Notes: generated from the letters alone by a model not told the origin. Positions 1 to 8,675 are shown, numbered from the stretch's first letter. The stretch: 19,427 nucleotides of DNA from Ectocarpus siliculosus (GCA_000310025.1 FN649735.1:1484376-1503802); one strand, 5' to 3'. Translations and numbers: made by a program.

Positions 1-931
1 GGCCTTGATACCACTTCTTCATCTTGGTCAAACTCTGAAAGCTTCAACCGTACAGGAAGAGGAATTTCCTTCCCGTACTCTACCCCAAACTCCATCCCCA
101 ACTCTTCAGCGTACGTCTGCTGCGAGATCTTCAAAGTCCCTGCATCCCAATCTCTCTCATAAAAGCACCCTGAATACCATCTCAAATCCCCAAGATTCTT
201 CACCTGTACCATGGTGTTGAGATCTCTGCCAAACTGGTCACACCTCTCCTCCTCTCCTATGGAAAATATATCATCTACATGTACCACCAGAGTTACTACC
301 ACTCTTCCCTCCTCAATCAACCGAAACACACACGTATCCGCCATGCACTGAATAAAACCCAAACAAATCAAACATCTCGCCAAGCGTGAAAACCATTTCC
401 TTGATGCCTGCTCAAGGCCATACAGACTCTTGTTCAACTTCACTATCATACCTGACAATCTACCACACCCCTCTGGCAGACGCATGAAAACATCCTCATC
501 CAAATCCGACTGAACAAATGCTTGCTAGATGTCAAAATGACGGAGAGAAAGATTTTGCTCAAAGCCATCGCTGCCGATAAACGAACGTTAGAAACCGCTA
601 CAGTCGGTGCATACGTCTCTCCACAATCTACATGTACTCGCTGCATATCTCCTCTCGCTACTAGCCGTGATTTCACACTAGTTGGCTATCCATACTCATC
701 AGACTTCCAATCAAACACTCACTTCGCCTTGATAACACTCTCTGGTTGCTACAATACTTCCTCAAAGGTACCAGCCTCGATCAGACCTCTGAACTCTCTC
801 TCTACAGAGGCTATCCACAAGTCAGCATGCTCAGAGGACACAGCCTCCCTATACGTTTTGGGCACGCGCAAGTCACTAGCATAGCACTGGGGCAAGTCCG
901 GCGCCACTTCCGGGGGTTCGAAATCCCTCAT
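1..931 (-). pseudogene. Ty1/copia reverse transcriptase (RVT_2), decayed, cut by the window edge
   Basis: Read on the minus strand, this is the copia-type RNA-dependent DNA polymerase that copies retrotransposon RNA. The frame entering at 931 carries the N-terminal signature around GTFEEVL, then KSRLVARG with GETYAPT (676-600), then FDI/QAFVQSDL and LPEGCG, then KSLYGLEQASRKW, GFIQCMADTCVF and the catalytic box VHVDDIF (about 281-261), and continues open through KNLGDLRWYSG to base 1. In-frame stops lie at 749-751 (TAG), 719-721 (TGA), 686-688 (TAG) and 525-527 (TAG). A one-base frame change falls near 558-561, between the NVRLSAAMAL and EQNLSLRHFD segments. The catalytic Asp pair is intact but the reading frame is not, so the copy is not autonomous. 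Order and strand match the integrase frame to its right. RNase H is off the left edge. Confidence 0.93.
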
Positions 932-1696
932 CGCGCGATCAATGTCCTCGCGGGAGGCAAGTAAGGTGGCGCACGCAAATGGGACTTCTTCACGCAGTCC
1001 TTCTGTTTTCGTGCCCCCCCGCTCTCGCCCCCCCAGCTCCGCTCCATCATGTCCTCTGGCTGAAATCGGGATCTCCTTTCTTCACCCATCGACGATGCTG
1101 CGAGTGGTGAGAGTCGACAGGAGCGTTGCCTTGTCCTGCAGGGAAACAAGCCCGAAGCGGTGGGCGGGAGCGTCGCCGCTCCCGCCAGGTGACGTCGACT
1201 GCTCGGCCCCTTCATCCTGGAAACGCACCCTCCGACCCCTCAACCTCCCTGGCACCCGCGTCTCTCGTCCCAAGTCCAGCTCTCGATTGGCCCTGGCAGA
1301 GAGGGGCGGCATTGACGACGCCCGCCCCCCCCCCCTGGGCCTTAACGGCTGCCCTGGTGCGCCCAGAAACCCTCATGTCCCCGCGCCCCACGTCCAGTTT
1401 ACGGATGGTCCTCGTAGTGAGCGGCGGCATGTTGGTCGATGGCGCGGCACCGGGCGGCACGACGGCGGGAGACGGTGTTACTGACGGAGTAGCGGCGGTG
1501 GTGAACGGTGGCGCGGCGACGAACGGCGTTGCAGGCGGCGCGGTCGTGGTGAACGGTGGCGTGGCGGCGGTAGACGGCGCCGCCGGCGATGGTGGTGTGG
1601 AAGTTGCCGGCGGCGCCTGTGAGGGTATGGCAGCGGGTGAAGTGGGGGTTCGGGCGAACGGTGAGGGGGGTAAGAGAGACGGTGCAATGTGCTAAA
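932..1696 (-). pseudogene. copia pol linker between integrase and reverse transcriptase, duplicated and frame-broken
   Basis: This GC-rich, Pro/Arg/Ala-rich spacer joins the end of the integrase frame (stop at 1697) to the start of the reverse transcriptase frame (931). Most pieces stay in the integrase frame (1687-1478 and 1312-1082), but stops interrupt it. An internal duplication is visible on the minus strand: a unit starting near 1431 with MPPL..R..RKLD.GR and another near 1311 with MPPLSARANRELDLGR, each followed by a similar RVxGRxR run. A third, shorter relic (LSTLTTRS) lies near 1120-1090. No conserved domain is expected between INT and RT in copia elements, so I assign no function. 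The plus-strand frames here are shadows. Confidence 0.6.
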
Positions 1697-3742
1697 TTAA
1701 AAACGTCGGTGCGGCGGCGATATCCGAATTCCCCCCTCGCCCGCCGGCGACGGCAGCTCCAGCGGCGGGGTCAGCAACGGCGCGCGGTCGGAGACCCACA
1801 CAACGTTGTTCGTCATGCACACGCGCCCCGTCGCAAACTTGAGGACCTTGACCGCCGATTCGTGGTGGCTGTCGCCGTTGTTGAGGTAGCAGCACAGCAC
1901 TGCCTGAGGGTCCATCTTCCGCGCACGCGTCACACGCATGTACCCCGGCTGCAAGAACGGGACGATTTGGAGCGGGGGCGGGCGACCGGTGAAGAGCTCG
2001 TGCGGCGACTTGTACCCGACGTTTGCCTTGGTCGGGGAACGGTTGAAGCCGCCGGCAGTCCAGTGACACGACTCTAGCCAAAGTCGCTCGCCATCGCGCC
2101 CGTAGCCAGGGATGCGGGTGAAGTCGATCTTGGGGAACAGGCGGCATGCCTCGAGACGAGCGGCGTGGCCGGCCTTGTTCACGCGCCAGATCGCGCTCTC
2201 CGCCGGGCCATTTTGTTGCGGGGTGCCCGGCGCCGTGTACGTACGGCGGATGCCGGCGTTGTCGCAGAAGGCGATGAAGTCGCGGCTGGTGAACTCCCCC
2301 CCGTTGTCCATCCGAAAAGAACGAGGAACACCGGTGCCACTCATGTCGGCGAGGAACTTCTTGACAAAGGCGAGGGTGTCCGACTTGCGCCTCATCCCGT
2401 ACAGCTTCATCCACCACGAGAAGCTGTCCACGAACATGATCATGACAAATGATCCCCCTAGCGACGCCGTCATGGACCCACACAGATCGATGTGCCAAAG
2501 ATCGTGCGGCCCGCCCGCGCGCGCGCCCATTTTATGGGGCACGCCCGCCTTCTTCCCCTTCGCCTGCAGGCAACCACCACAAGGCTGCAGAACACCGGTC
2601 AGGCGGAGGCCGTGCTGCTTCGAAAGTTCACGCAACAAAAACTCATTCGCATGGGAACACGAGACGTGGAGAAAATTAATGTCAACAATGGTGGTGGGTT
2701 TCCCCACCGAAAAAGGTCGCTTGCCCGGGGCCATGACGGGGACGGCAAAGGCAGCATCATCGAAGACATTCGCAAAGCCAGACTCAAACATCAAATCTAA
2801 AAACTCATGGGGGTCTTCTGATTCTTCTCGTTGTTCCAAGAGGTACACAGCCCACTCGTAATCTCCCTGCTCTGTGAACGGAATGCACCCACGGTCATCA
2901 TCATCAATACTCTCTTGAAAAACGGAGACGTCGGGCGAGGGCAGCCCGGGAACACCTACCAACTCCATTCCATGCGGCACTTCAGGAGCGGAAGAGAAAA
3001 CCACACTCCTGTCAGCGGGGGAGGGGGCATGCATTGCCGGAGGAACGACGCTGTTCGCAGCGGGCGGAAAATCGGACACAGGAGAGGGTACTACGCTGTT
3101 TGCAGCGGGAGAGAAACCATACACCGTTGAAGATACGCTGTTTGCAGCGGGAGAGAAACCATACACCGTTGAAGGTACTACACCGGCAGCAGCGGGCGGA
3201 AAATTCGACACGGGTGCATGAAAAATATTCCTGTGGGCGGTGGGGTCACCAGAATGTACTACGCTGCTGGCAGCGGGCGGGAAACCAGAGATGGGGGTTC
3301 GCACTATGCTCCTTGGAGCAGATGTATGCACGACACTGCTGGCAGTGGGCGGGAACCTAGACACCGTTGGAGGTACTGCACTGCCGGCCCTGGCGACAGT
3401 GGGCGGTACACTAGACATCGGGGAACGGGGCACGTACGCTACACCTTGGGGGGAAGGCTGCATGCGGGGGATGGCATGCATAGACTCAACACCACTCACA
3501 CTAAAGTAATCGGCAGAGCGAGGGGGGGGCGGGGGAAACGGCGTTACCACGGGCACAGCAATGGGCGTCGCGTTTTTTGGCGGCAGGCGAGTGGCTCTCA
3601 ACGATGAACCACGCTCGCCACGGGGAAAAGTTAAATTTCCGTCAAATAGGTGAATGCCTACAGCATCCATTGCAATGCGTTGCCCCCCATGGCCTTGTGA
3701 AGCGTTGTGAAGTGTTCCTTCTCGCCTCCATCTCCGCCCCAA
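1697..3742 (-). CDS. copia pol frame: Pro/Ser-rich repeats, GAG-pre-integrase and integrase core
   Basis: This is the longest open frame in the window, 681 codons. The first 75 or so residues are nondescript. Residues about 100-285 are a Pro/Ser/Val-rich degenerate tandem repeat. A GAG-pre-integrase zinc site follows (LHVSCSH, then CGGC about 30 residues later, an HHCC pattern), and then the integrase catalytic core. The triad is visible: Asp in HIDLCGS (residue 419), Asp in RMDNGGEF (479) and Glu in QQNGPAESA (515), giving D-x59-D-x35-E. The family signature TPQQNG is intact. The integrase would insert the cDNA copy into host DNA. No CCHC zinc knuckle (CxxCxxxGHxxxxC) and no D(S/T)G aspartic protease motif is seen, although both normally lie between gag and this domain. 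The frame is offset from both gag pieces, so the element is broken at its 5' side too. The Met start is only the first in the open frame. Confidence 0.9.
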   Translation of the reverse strand: MGRRWRREGTLHNASQGHGGQRIAMDAVGIHLFDGNLTFPRGERGSSLRATRLPPKNATPIAVPVVTPFPPPPPRSADYFSVSGVESMHAIPRMQPSPQGVAYVPRSPMSSVPPTVARAGSAVPPTVSRFPPTASSVVHTSAPRSIVRTPISGFPPAASSVVHSGDPTAHRNIFHAPVSNFPPAAAGVVPSTVYGFSPAANSVSSTVYGFSPAANSVVPSPVSDFPPAANSVVPPAMHAPSPADRSVVFSSAPEVPHGMELVGVPGLPSPDVSVFQESIDDDDRGCIPFTEQGDYEWAVYLLEQREESEDPHEFLDLMFESGFANVFDDAAFAVPVMAPGKRPFSVGKPTTIVDINFLHVSCSHANEFLLRELSKQHGLRLTGVLQPCGGCLQAKGKKAGVPHKMGARAGGPHDLWHIDLCGSMTASLGGSFVMIMFVDSFSWWMKLYGMRRKSDTLAFVKKFLADMSGTGVPRSFRMDNGGEFTSRDFIAFCDNAGIRRTYTAPGTPQQNGPAESAIWRVNKAGHAARLEACRLFPKIDFTRIPGYGRDGERLWLESCHWTAGGFNRSPTKANVGYKSPHELFTGRPPPLQIVPFLQPGYMRVTRARKMDPQAVLCCYLNNGDSHHESAVKVLKFATGRVCMTNNVVWVSDRAPLLTPPLELPSPAGEGGIRISPPHRRF
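2990..3420. repeat. degenerate 39-45 bp coding minisatellite inside the copia pol frame
   Basis: A run of related units encodes, on the minus strand, repeats of the type VYGFSPAANSV. Two adjacent units at 3092-3133 and 3134-3175 are nearly identical with a 42-bp period. The flanking units are diverged but keep the core that reads GCAGCGGG on the plus strand. The period is a multiple of three where cleanest, so the reading frame survives. It sits where a copia protease would be expected. Confidence 0.85.
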
Positions 3743-4053
3743 GCATTCACTATGAATTGTTCTACCCTCTCCCTCTCCAGACCATTCTCGGACATGAGAA
3801 AACCTGTGTATACATCATACTCCGGGAGGAGGTTGCGCACGAGATGTCTGTTGGCATCATCCTCTGTCATCATCACGCCGCATGACGATAATCTTTGCCT
3901 TAGCACCCACCCTCTCGACTGGTACTCTTTGGGATGTTGGTCTACCTTCTGCGCCAATTCTTGCCACTCTAGTTGGAGGCTAGTATTTTCGGTGTGTGCG
4001 TGTAGACTACTTGAAAATGGTTTCGGAATATCCTCCATGATTCCGTGGGGCAA
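3658..4053 (-). pseudogene. copia gag, C-terminal part (UBN2/gag-polypeptide type)
   Basis: The peptide carries LQLEWQELAQ, RLSSCGVMMTEDD and NRHLVRNLLPEYD, the helical pattern of copia-type Gag, the structural protein of the virus-like particle. Its frame differs from the upstream gag piece (ends 4107) and from the downstream pol frame (opens 3742, overlapping by 85 bp), so the original single frame has been broken twice, or one change is a programmed shift that I cannot prove. No zinc knuckle follows. It is oriented with, and adjacent to, the integrase frame. Confidence 0.8.
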
Positions 4054-4106
4054 CCACTAGAGATAATGGCTGGAACGATCGATGCAACCTGAATTTTCGC
4101 CAGTAT

Positions 4107-4673
4107 TCACTGCCAGGCCTTCACGGCCTTCTCTACGGCCTTCTTACCATACTCCTCCTTCAGTTTGGGGATGTCTGCATCTGATTTCCCCACCTTGATC
4201 GTCTCTTCTGATTGTATCGCGCTCAGGCAATCTTCTTGTTGCAACAACATCCGAAATTGTCTCTCAAAAACCTGTACTCTGACTTGGACATCGTCACTAG
4301 AATCGAACACACCCGTAAATGGGGCTATATGTATCACAGGACTAACACGGATGGTGTCCTTAGGGGCTAAGACTTCCCTGGTCTCCTCCCCCGGGGTGTT
4401 GGTCCTTCGCATTGCCCGAGCGAAGGAATCAACGAGACGGTCCTCCAACGATCGTGGCTGGTCTTCAGGTTGCGAGTTCAACGCTGTTCCAGCCGGCCGA
4501 GCTGCCGGGGGATTGCCTCCATCGGGGGGCATGTCCACGCTCTCTGATGCGGGACGCTTTTCTTCTGTTTCCTTGATTTTCTTTTGTATTCCCTTCTCCA
4601 CCTCCTCTTTGAAGTTCGCCGCTAATGCTTGGCGATCCTCTTCAGTAAAGCTGCTGAGGTCGAGGGCTTCCAT
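4107..4673 (-). pseudogene. copia gag, N-terminal part
   Basis: The frame is 188 codons, starting with ATG at 4673. Residues 1-45 are acidic/helical (MEALDLSSFTEEDRQALAAN, then a Lys/Glu-rich stretch). A Pro-rich linker and a segment containing IAPFTGVFDSSDD and a Gln-rich helix (RMLLQQEDCLSAIQS) follow. The frame ends with ...KAWQ and a stop at 4107-4109. Gag homology resumes in another frame from 4053, so about 50 bp around 4054-4106 hold a frame break. This ATG is the natural start of the element: nothing Gag-like is upstream, and a TATA-like box lies 22 bp before it. Assignment rests on position and on continuity with the next piece, as N-terminal gag is poorly conserved. Confidence 0.72.
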
Positions 4674-5200
4674 TATCTACTTCTCTAGCCGAACCCTTTT
4701 ATAGCTAACCTCACCTCGGGATCCCGTATGATATCACACGCTAGCGTGTTAGGATGATCCGAACTGGGGGTAGCTTGTCGCAAAAGACGCCGTCGCAGGA
4801 GGTCACGACGACCATCCTGTGCGTATATAGATAACATGATGAATATATATATTGTATTCCTCCTATCATTGGACTCTGTCGTCTGCCCCTCTGGCCCCTA
4901 TCCTCCACTTCTACCAGCTAGACGACACAACCGGGGTCACATAGGAGGGGCTCCTCCTGCGGTTCCTGCCTACAATATTTTTATCGCGATACGGGTACAG
5001 CAATCCCTTCCCTCGCGACTTATGAAGTCGATCGATTTTACCAACAACGAGCTTTGCCGCGCGTCGTTTTCAACTTAGACCAGGATTTATTTAGTGGGAA
5101 AAGGAACTCACTTTGTATATGTGGGAAGGGGTCTTCTCTATCTGCCAAAGACTGTAGACTTTAAAGCACCTTTGCGTGTTTTCACATCTTCGCCTGTGGT
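4674..5200. other. spacer between copia gag and the RGS gene; expected place of the 5' LTR, not resolved
   Basis: The right-hand (5') LTR of the minus-strand element should lie here, but the other LTR is outside the window, so its edges cannot be set by comparison. A sequence weakly like an initiator-Met tRNA primer-binding site is at 4725-4736 (8 of 12 bases). An AT-rich patch occurs at 4826-4860. An AATAAA hexamer on the minus strand at 5086-5091 lies 110 bp beyond the RGS stop codon and could serve as its polyadenylation signal. No gene is seen. Confidence 0.4.
4695..4703 (-). promoter_or_regulatory. TATA-like box upstream of gag
   Basis: The minus strand reads TATAAAAGG, a strong match to the eukaryotic TATA consensus, ending 22 bp before the gag ATG. 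In an intact LTR element the TATA box lies in the 5' LTR, with primer-binding site and leader before gag. Here the distance leaves no room for a leader, so this is either chance or an internal promoter. Confidence 0.35.
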
Positions 5201-5335
5201 TCAGTTTGCCTCGAACAGAAACTCGACAGCGACTTCCTTGTACTCAGCGGTGGCCTTGAACTTACTGAGCAGGTTTTCCGCCAACATCTTGGCGATCTCC
5301 TTCTGACCTTGGAGAAAAACTCCGCTGCGACCCTC
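5201..5335 (-). CDS. RGS-domain protein, last exon
   Basis: This exon has 45 codons including the stop (TGA at 5201-5203). It follows a good acceptor (pyrimidine-rich, ...TCGTCAG, ending 5336). It carries the C-terminal helices of the RGS fold: VFLQGQKEIAKMLAENLL then KFKATAEYKEVA, matching the family pattern of a helix leading to a basic/aromatic end (as in FDEAQxxIxxLMxxxSxPRFL). It joins in phase 0 to the exon at 5610-5822 across a 274-bp intron. RGS domains bind activated G-alpha and accelerate GTP hydrolysis. The tail after the RGS is only about 10 residues, so RGS is the C-terminal domain. Confidence 0.82.
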   Translation of the reverse strand, partial: EGRSGVFLQGQKEIAKMLAENLLSKFKATAEYKEVAVEFLFEAN

Positions 5336-5609
5336 CTGACGACACAGGAAAGCAAATACACAAGTGAGAAGCGTTGGACGTGATCGAGTTCTTCGTGCGA
5401 ATATCAACAAAGTTGCTGATAAACTCAACTTGTTGTGGGTAGTCACACTATATTGAATTCCCAGTGCGCCCTCTTTCTTTGTGGTGCACGTGATGAGCTC
5501 GAAGTGGTTCGCCGTCAACCGCATCATCTCAGTACACGATACCCAACGATATCGAACCAAAGTCACTCCTAAATTTGCCAGCAGCACAGCTCGGTCTTCC
5601 CTCCCTTAC

Positions 5610-5822
5610 CACGTCGAGGGAATCATACGACGAGCGCTCCTGGAACCTTAGTATTTCCTTTTTGGTACGGCCGTCTATGTTGATTTCGGAGTTGGAGTTG
5701 TCCTTGATGTATTCGTTGACGATGGCGAGAAACTCTTCAAAGCAGCTTTCATCCTCGTGGCCACGTTGAGCGGCATGTACCGAGCTCTGAAACTCGGACG
5801 CGTCAATCAGGAACTGGAATGA
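5610..5822 (-). CDS. RGS-domain protein, central RGS exon
   Basis: This exon is 71 codons, flanked by CAG (5823-5825) and GTAAGG (5609-5604), phase 0 on both sides. It reads SFQFLIDASEFQ, then CFEEFLAIVNEYIKDN, then SEINIDGRTKKEI. These are RGS hallmarks: the (N)LLFWxxxxxF-like helix, the helix ending in a Tyr-Ile pair, and the loop corresponding to xxVNLDxxTRxxI. Two of the three recognisable RGS blocks are in this exon, so the domain call is firm even without a search. The G-alpha contact residues are not all identical to animal RGS4-type proteins, so its substrate G-alpha is unknown. Confidence 0.85.
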
Positions 5823-5854
5823 CTGGGGGTAGTACCAGGGCGACCGCAGACCGG

Positions 5855-5940
<86 letters not shown>

Positions 5941-6204
5941 GGCCCAAGGGGTGTTGTCGTTTCCAGAAAAGATGCACACTCGAGCGGGAAACGTTTTTAC
6001 CTCGAAAGCACCAAGTACGTAATAGACTAGTGAACTACTAGGGTCGGCACGACGAGCACAACGTTCCAACCAAGTCATATCAAACGCGACAGTATGTGTA
6101 TCCGAAACATCGAGTCCATGTAACCAAGCAAAAAAAACAAAGTTCGAGTTATCTGCGCTATTTGAGAATGGGGCACGCAAATTTTCCGCGTCTGAATAGT
6201 GTAC
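5823..6204 (-). repeat. 382-bp RGS-gene intron with a (CT)n polypyrimidine tract
   Basis: This intron starts GTACAC (6204) and ends CCCCCAG (5823). On the plus strand 5856-5937 is an uninterrupted (AG)n run of about 41 units; on the transcribed sense it is (CT)n, ending about 30 bases before the acceptor. No AG occurs in the sense strand from about 5978 to the acceptor, a long AG-exclusion zone consistent with a distant branch point. The exons on both sides keep phase 0 when it is removed. Confidence 0.8.
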
Positions 6205-6429
6205 CTCACTGCATAGAGCCCTCTGGCAAAACTCCCCGAAGGCCTGCTTCAGAGGAATTAATCCCATTATGGTAGCCAGCGGGCTCTCAGCCATGAAAGT
6301 GGCACCGCTTCGCGGGCTGTTGTGTGCCATCGCTGTAGTTCCCAGGTGTCGTTGAGAAGTACAGGCCACACGGGACGTGTTTGCTTTGAGGCCTGTTCGT
6401 GCCAAAAATTTCCACCAACTGATATTGTG
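6205..6429 (-). CDS. RGS-domain protein, exon with the start of the RGS fold (5' edge uncertain)
   Basis: The exon ends ...AFGEFCQRALCSE, the first RGS helix (family pattern xxFxxFLxxEFSEENLxFW), directly followed in phase by SFQFLIDASEF in the next exon. The donor GAG|GTACAC is at 6205/6204. Upstream the frame is open to 6663. The most convincing acceptor is the pyrimidine-rich ...TTTTCTCAAGCAG ending at 6430, giving an exon that begins HNISWWKFLARTG. Other AGs up to 6630 are possible. The residues before the RGS (Ser/Thr/Ala-rich) would be a cytoplasmic linker from the membrane region. Confidence 0.68.
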
Positions 6430-7083
6430 CTGCTTGAGAAAACCCCGCACGGGCTTGACGTTGCTGGCGAGGGAACGTTGTGAATCAGTGCGCGTGTGCA
6501 GTGCAACAAGTCGACGGTGCGAGGATGTAAGTTGTGTAGCGCGTTCTTCGACGCAGACAGCAATATACAGTGACTGCATGTACCCGAGATGCGTTGCCGA
6601 CGGGAGGCGAGTGAGCTTCAGAGAGTAGGTGGGACCCGAACGAGGCATCCGCATGGTGGTGTGTTACCCCGACGCCTATTTTGTCTAGACTGCTGAGCAA
6701 GAAAGGGAGAGAGATGCCAAACAAAACGAAACAGCGACATGCGTTCGCTATTGGGCAGATGCGCGGAAAGTTTGGGGCGCATAGAGAGAGGTGTTTAATA
6801 ACCGCTGCGAGGAACGGGTGTGTACGACTTCGGGGTTATCTTATTCTGTGAAACACAGTCACACTGCAGTATTTTCGACGACGCCTTCCCTACAATACAG
6901 CTTATGCCGTTCAAGGTTCTCACATTGTCCACGTTACCAGCCCGGCGTCGGAGGCGATGAGAAAAATGACCCAGTACTTCACCACCATCGCGGGCACTCC
7001 GGGCACCCCTCCGACAAGTCCGCCGCCAACTTAGATACAACCAGGCGGAAGGACAGGATTCATGGGAAAGGGGGAAGCGTTCG
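6430..7083 (-). other. unresolved middle of the RGS gene (introns and possible small exons)
   Basis: No long open frame fits here. Two candidate pieces are visible on the minus strand. One is a segment reading VPAMVVKYWVIFLIASDAG (about 6990-6930), hydrophobic and followed by GTAACG. The other is a strong acceptor, CTCTCCCTTTCTTGCTCAGCAG, near 6690. Either could belong to a further membrane span. I could not make one phase-consistent path through this stretch. Confidence 0.35.
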
Positions 7084-7353
7084 TCAAACGTGCGAACTGA
7101 TCAGAGTAGCGCGGGTAGGAAACGGCGATCGAAAGCACGTACAGTAGGGCTCGGAATAGTAGTCACAGAAAACCAAACGTGGTTGCAAATCATCTGGGGT
7201 TCCCACATACCACAGGAATTCGCGGTTTCCCGAGTTTTTTACCAGCGAGACGCTTATTCTTTCTCCCATACTCCCGGGGCTGTAGGAAATTATTTTGCTT
7301 CCCTTGTTTCTATCACTGTGCTCAGCTAGTTCTCCGAGGTCCTGCACCAGCAC
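7084..7353 (-). CDS. possible continuation of the RGS-gene loop exon
   Basis: This open frame of 89 codons is in the same frame as the exon to its right and separated from it by one TAA (7354-7356). It reads DLGELAEHSDRN, SYSPGSMGER and REFLWYVGTPDDLQ: hydrophilic and protein-like, not low-complexity. A possible donor, CTG|GTAAAA, lies near 7241. It could be a lumenal/extracellular loop of the membrane protein, or intron sequence open by chance. I know no family match. Confidence 0.35.
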   Translation of the reverse strand: MLVQDLGELAEHSDRNKGSKIISYSPGSMGERISVSLVKNSGNREFLWYVGTPDDLQPRLVFCDYYSEPYCTCFRSPFPTRATLISSHV

Positions 7354-7356
7354 TTA

Positions 7357-7708
7357 TAGGTCATTTTCGTTAGGCCACTTGACCAGGTTTGCACGGGTTT
7401 TGATTTTCGAATAAAAATTGTCGATGATGATTTCTGCTGATCTTTCGCGCAAATAAAAGGGTCCTTTGAAAAAAGAATTATCCACCTTGACAGCCGCAAG
7501 CACACCCAGGCCACACAATGTATCATATCTAAGAATCAACTCAGTTCGCTCACGAAACATCGCGGTCACGTATGCTCCTAGGTGACGAGCATCTCGGGAC
7601 AGCCCCTCCACATCTCGAACTTTCATCATGGGGCCCGCGAGACCTATCGACGCTACGACAACAAGGAGCGTTCCCAGTATTGCCATCATCCTCGCGACTA
7701 CCGCAGTC
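7357..7708 (-). CDS. RGS gene, candidate exon with a membrane span and a hydrophilic loop
   Basis: The exon begins at an acceptor preceded by GCTAAC and a pyrimidine tract (CAG ends 7709) and joins in phase to the exon ending at 7979 (AG + G makes Arg). It starts TAVVARMMAILGTLLVVVAS, a clear hydrophobic helix, followed by IGLAGPMMKV. About 90 polar residues follow, including RERTELILRYD and AEIIIDNFYSKIK, before a TAA at 7354-7356. The stop means either an unrecognised donor upstream of it, a very short intron spanning it, or a broken gene. The length of the hydrophilic stretch is unusual for a simple seven-span receptor loop. Confidence 0.5.
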
Positions 7709-7978
7709 CTGCGCAGTTTCACGGAAGAGCAAAATTGCGGTACGTAGAAGGTTAGCGCATTCCTTTGGCGTCATCAACCGAATTCTCCACTTTCGGGTTG
7801 TGTGACGTCTGTGGATTGGTCATGGCTTTGGTGTGCGCAGAAAGGATAACATCCCAATCGTTGGTGGGGACTACATTTTGTCAAACATCTCTTCTCACAG
7901 CCAGTGGGACCGTATCGTCATCACTTGATACGTCTACTGAAAGTTTATGCTTTTTCTCGTCCATGACCACTCAGCCAC

Positions 7979-8296
7979 CTGGCCATCCCATGCACCGCAA
8001 CTGCAGCCCAGAGAACAGCTTCCATTCCCCCGTAGGTCCAGCAGAGACCTCGGGCAATGCCTTTTTCGTTGACGCAGCGCCCCCATCTCTTCCTTTTACT
8101 TGGGTCGTACAGCACCAGCAACCGGATCACCCAAGCGATCAGCGCGCCATTTCCGACCCAAAGAGCCGGGGCTGTAATCAGCGTCTGGGCGTTAAAAGCG
8201 CTGGTGGTCTCAAGCCCGGCGAAAACTATGAAACACACTGTGACGCAGGCACGTCCAATCCTGCATGCAGCGCAGATGCAAGCTAGTAGGGGCGAT
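7979..8296 (-). CDS. RGS gene, candidate multi-span membrane exon
   Basis: This exon is 318 bases, entered in phase 2 from the exon at 8676 and left in phase 2 at AG|GTGGCT. It shows three hydrophobic stretches: ACVTVCFIVFAGLETTSAF, LITAPALWVGNGALIAWVI running into RLLVLYDP, and YGGMEAVLWAAVAVHGMA. Between the second and third is a basic loop, PSKRKRWGRCV, typical of a cytoplasmic side. A second phase-compatible acceptor (GCATGCAG) lies 27 bp downstream of the chosen one (8297) and would drop nine residues. The spans and basic loop resemble the membrane part of receptor-type RGS proteins such as plant RGS1, but the sequence similarity I can judge by eye is only general. Confidence 0.6.
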
Positions 8297-8675
8297 CTGC
8301 GCGGCAATCGGGAGTGGTCGTAGAAAAAAGCGGAACCTTAGGGCAAGATGCCACACCCATCATCCTACGGCCTCAATGGCGACACATTGTCTACATGTGC
8401 GAATCAATGCGATCATGTCACGTAAAGTGTACCGTTTCTAGAACGATGTATACGCAGATACGCTGGTATGGGTTAGAAAGAGGGTGGGTGACACGATCTG
8501 TTGACGCGCTTCATCCACTACGGTCGTGTGGGCTCAACCAGAGAACAGCCCGCTGGTGGCGTCAAACCACCAGCTGTGCTCAGAACAACATGTGGTACGG
8601 GTTAGACCACTGTATGTCAGGGTTGAGATTTAAAACCAAAACCTCCCCCACGAAATATTCACTCAATTCCTGTAC

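Noticed and set aside
942-2077. Plus-strand frames of 160-190 codons over the copia linker and integrase.
   Set aside because: GC-rich antisense shadows of the minus-strand element; no motif.
4725-4736. Primer-binding-site-like sequence (minus strand TGATATCATACG) for the copia element.
   Set aside because: Only 8 of 12 bases match the initiator-Met tRNA type site, and it is not preceded by an LTR end in CA. Mentioned only in the spacer entry.
5819-6022. Arg/Glu repeat frame on the plus strand and Ser/Leu repeat frame on the minus strand.
   Set aside because: Pure translations of the (AG)n/(CT)n microsatellite inside an intron.
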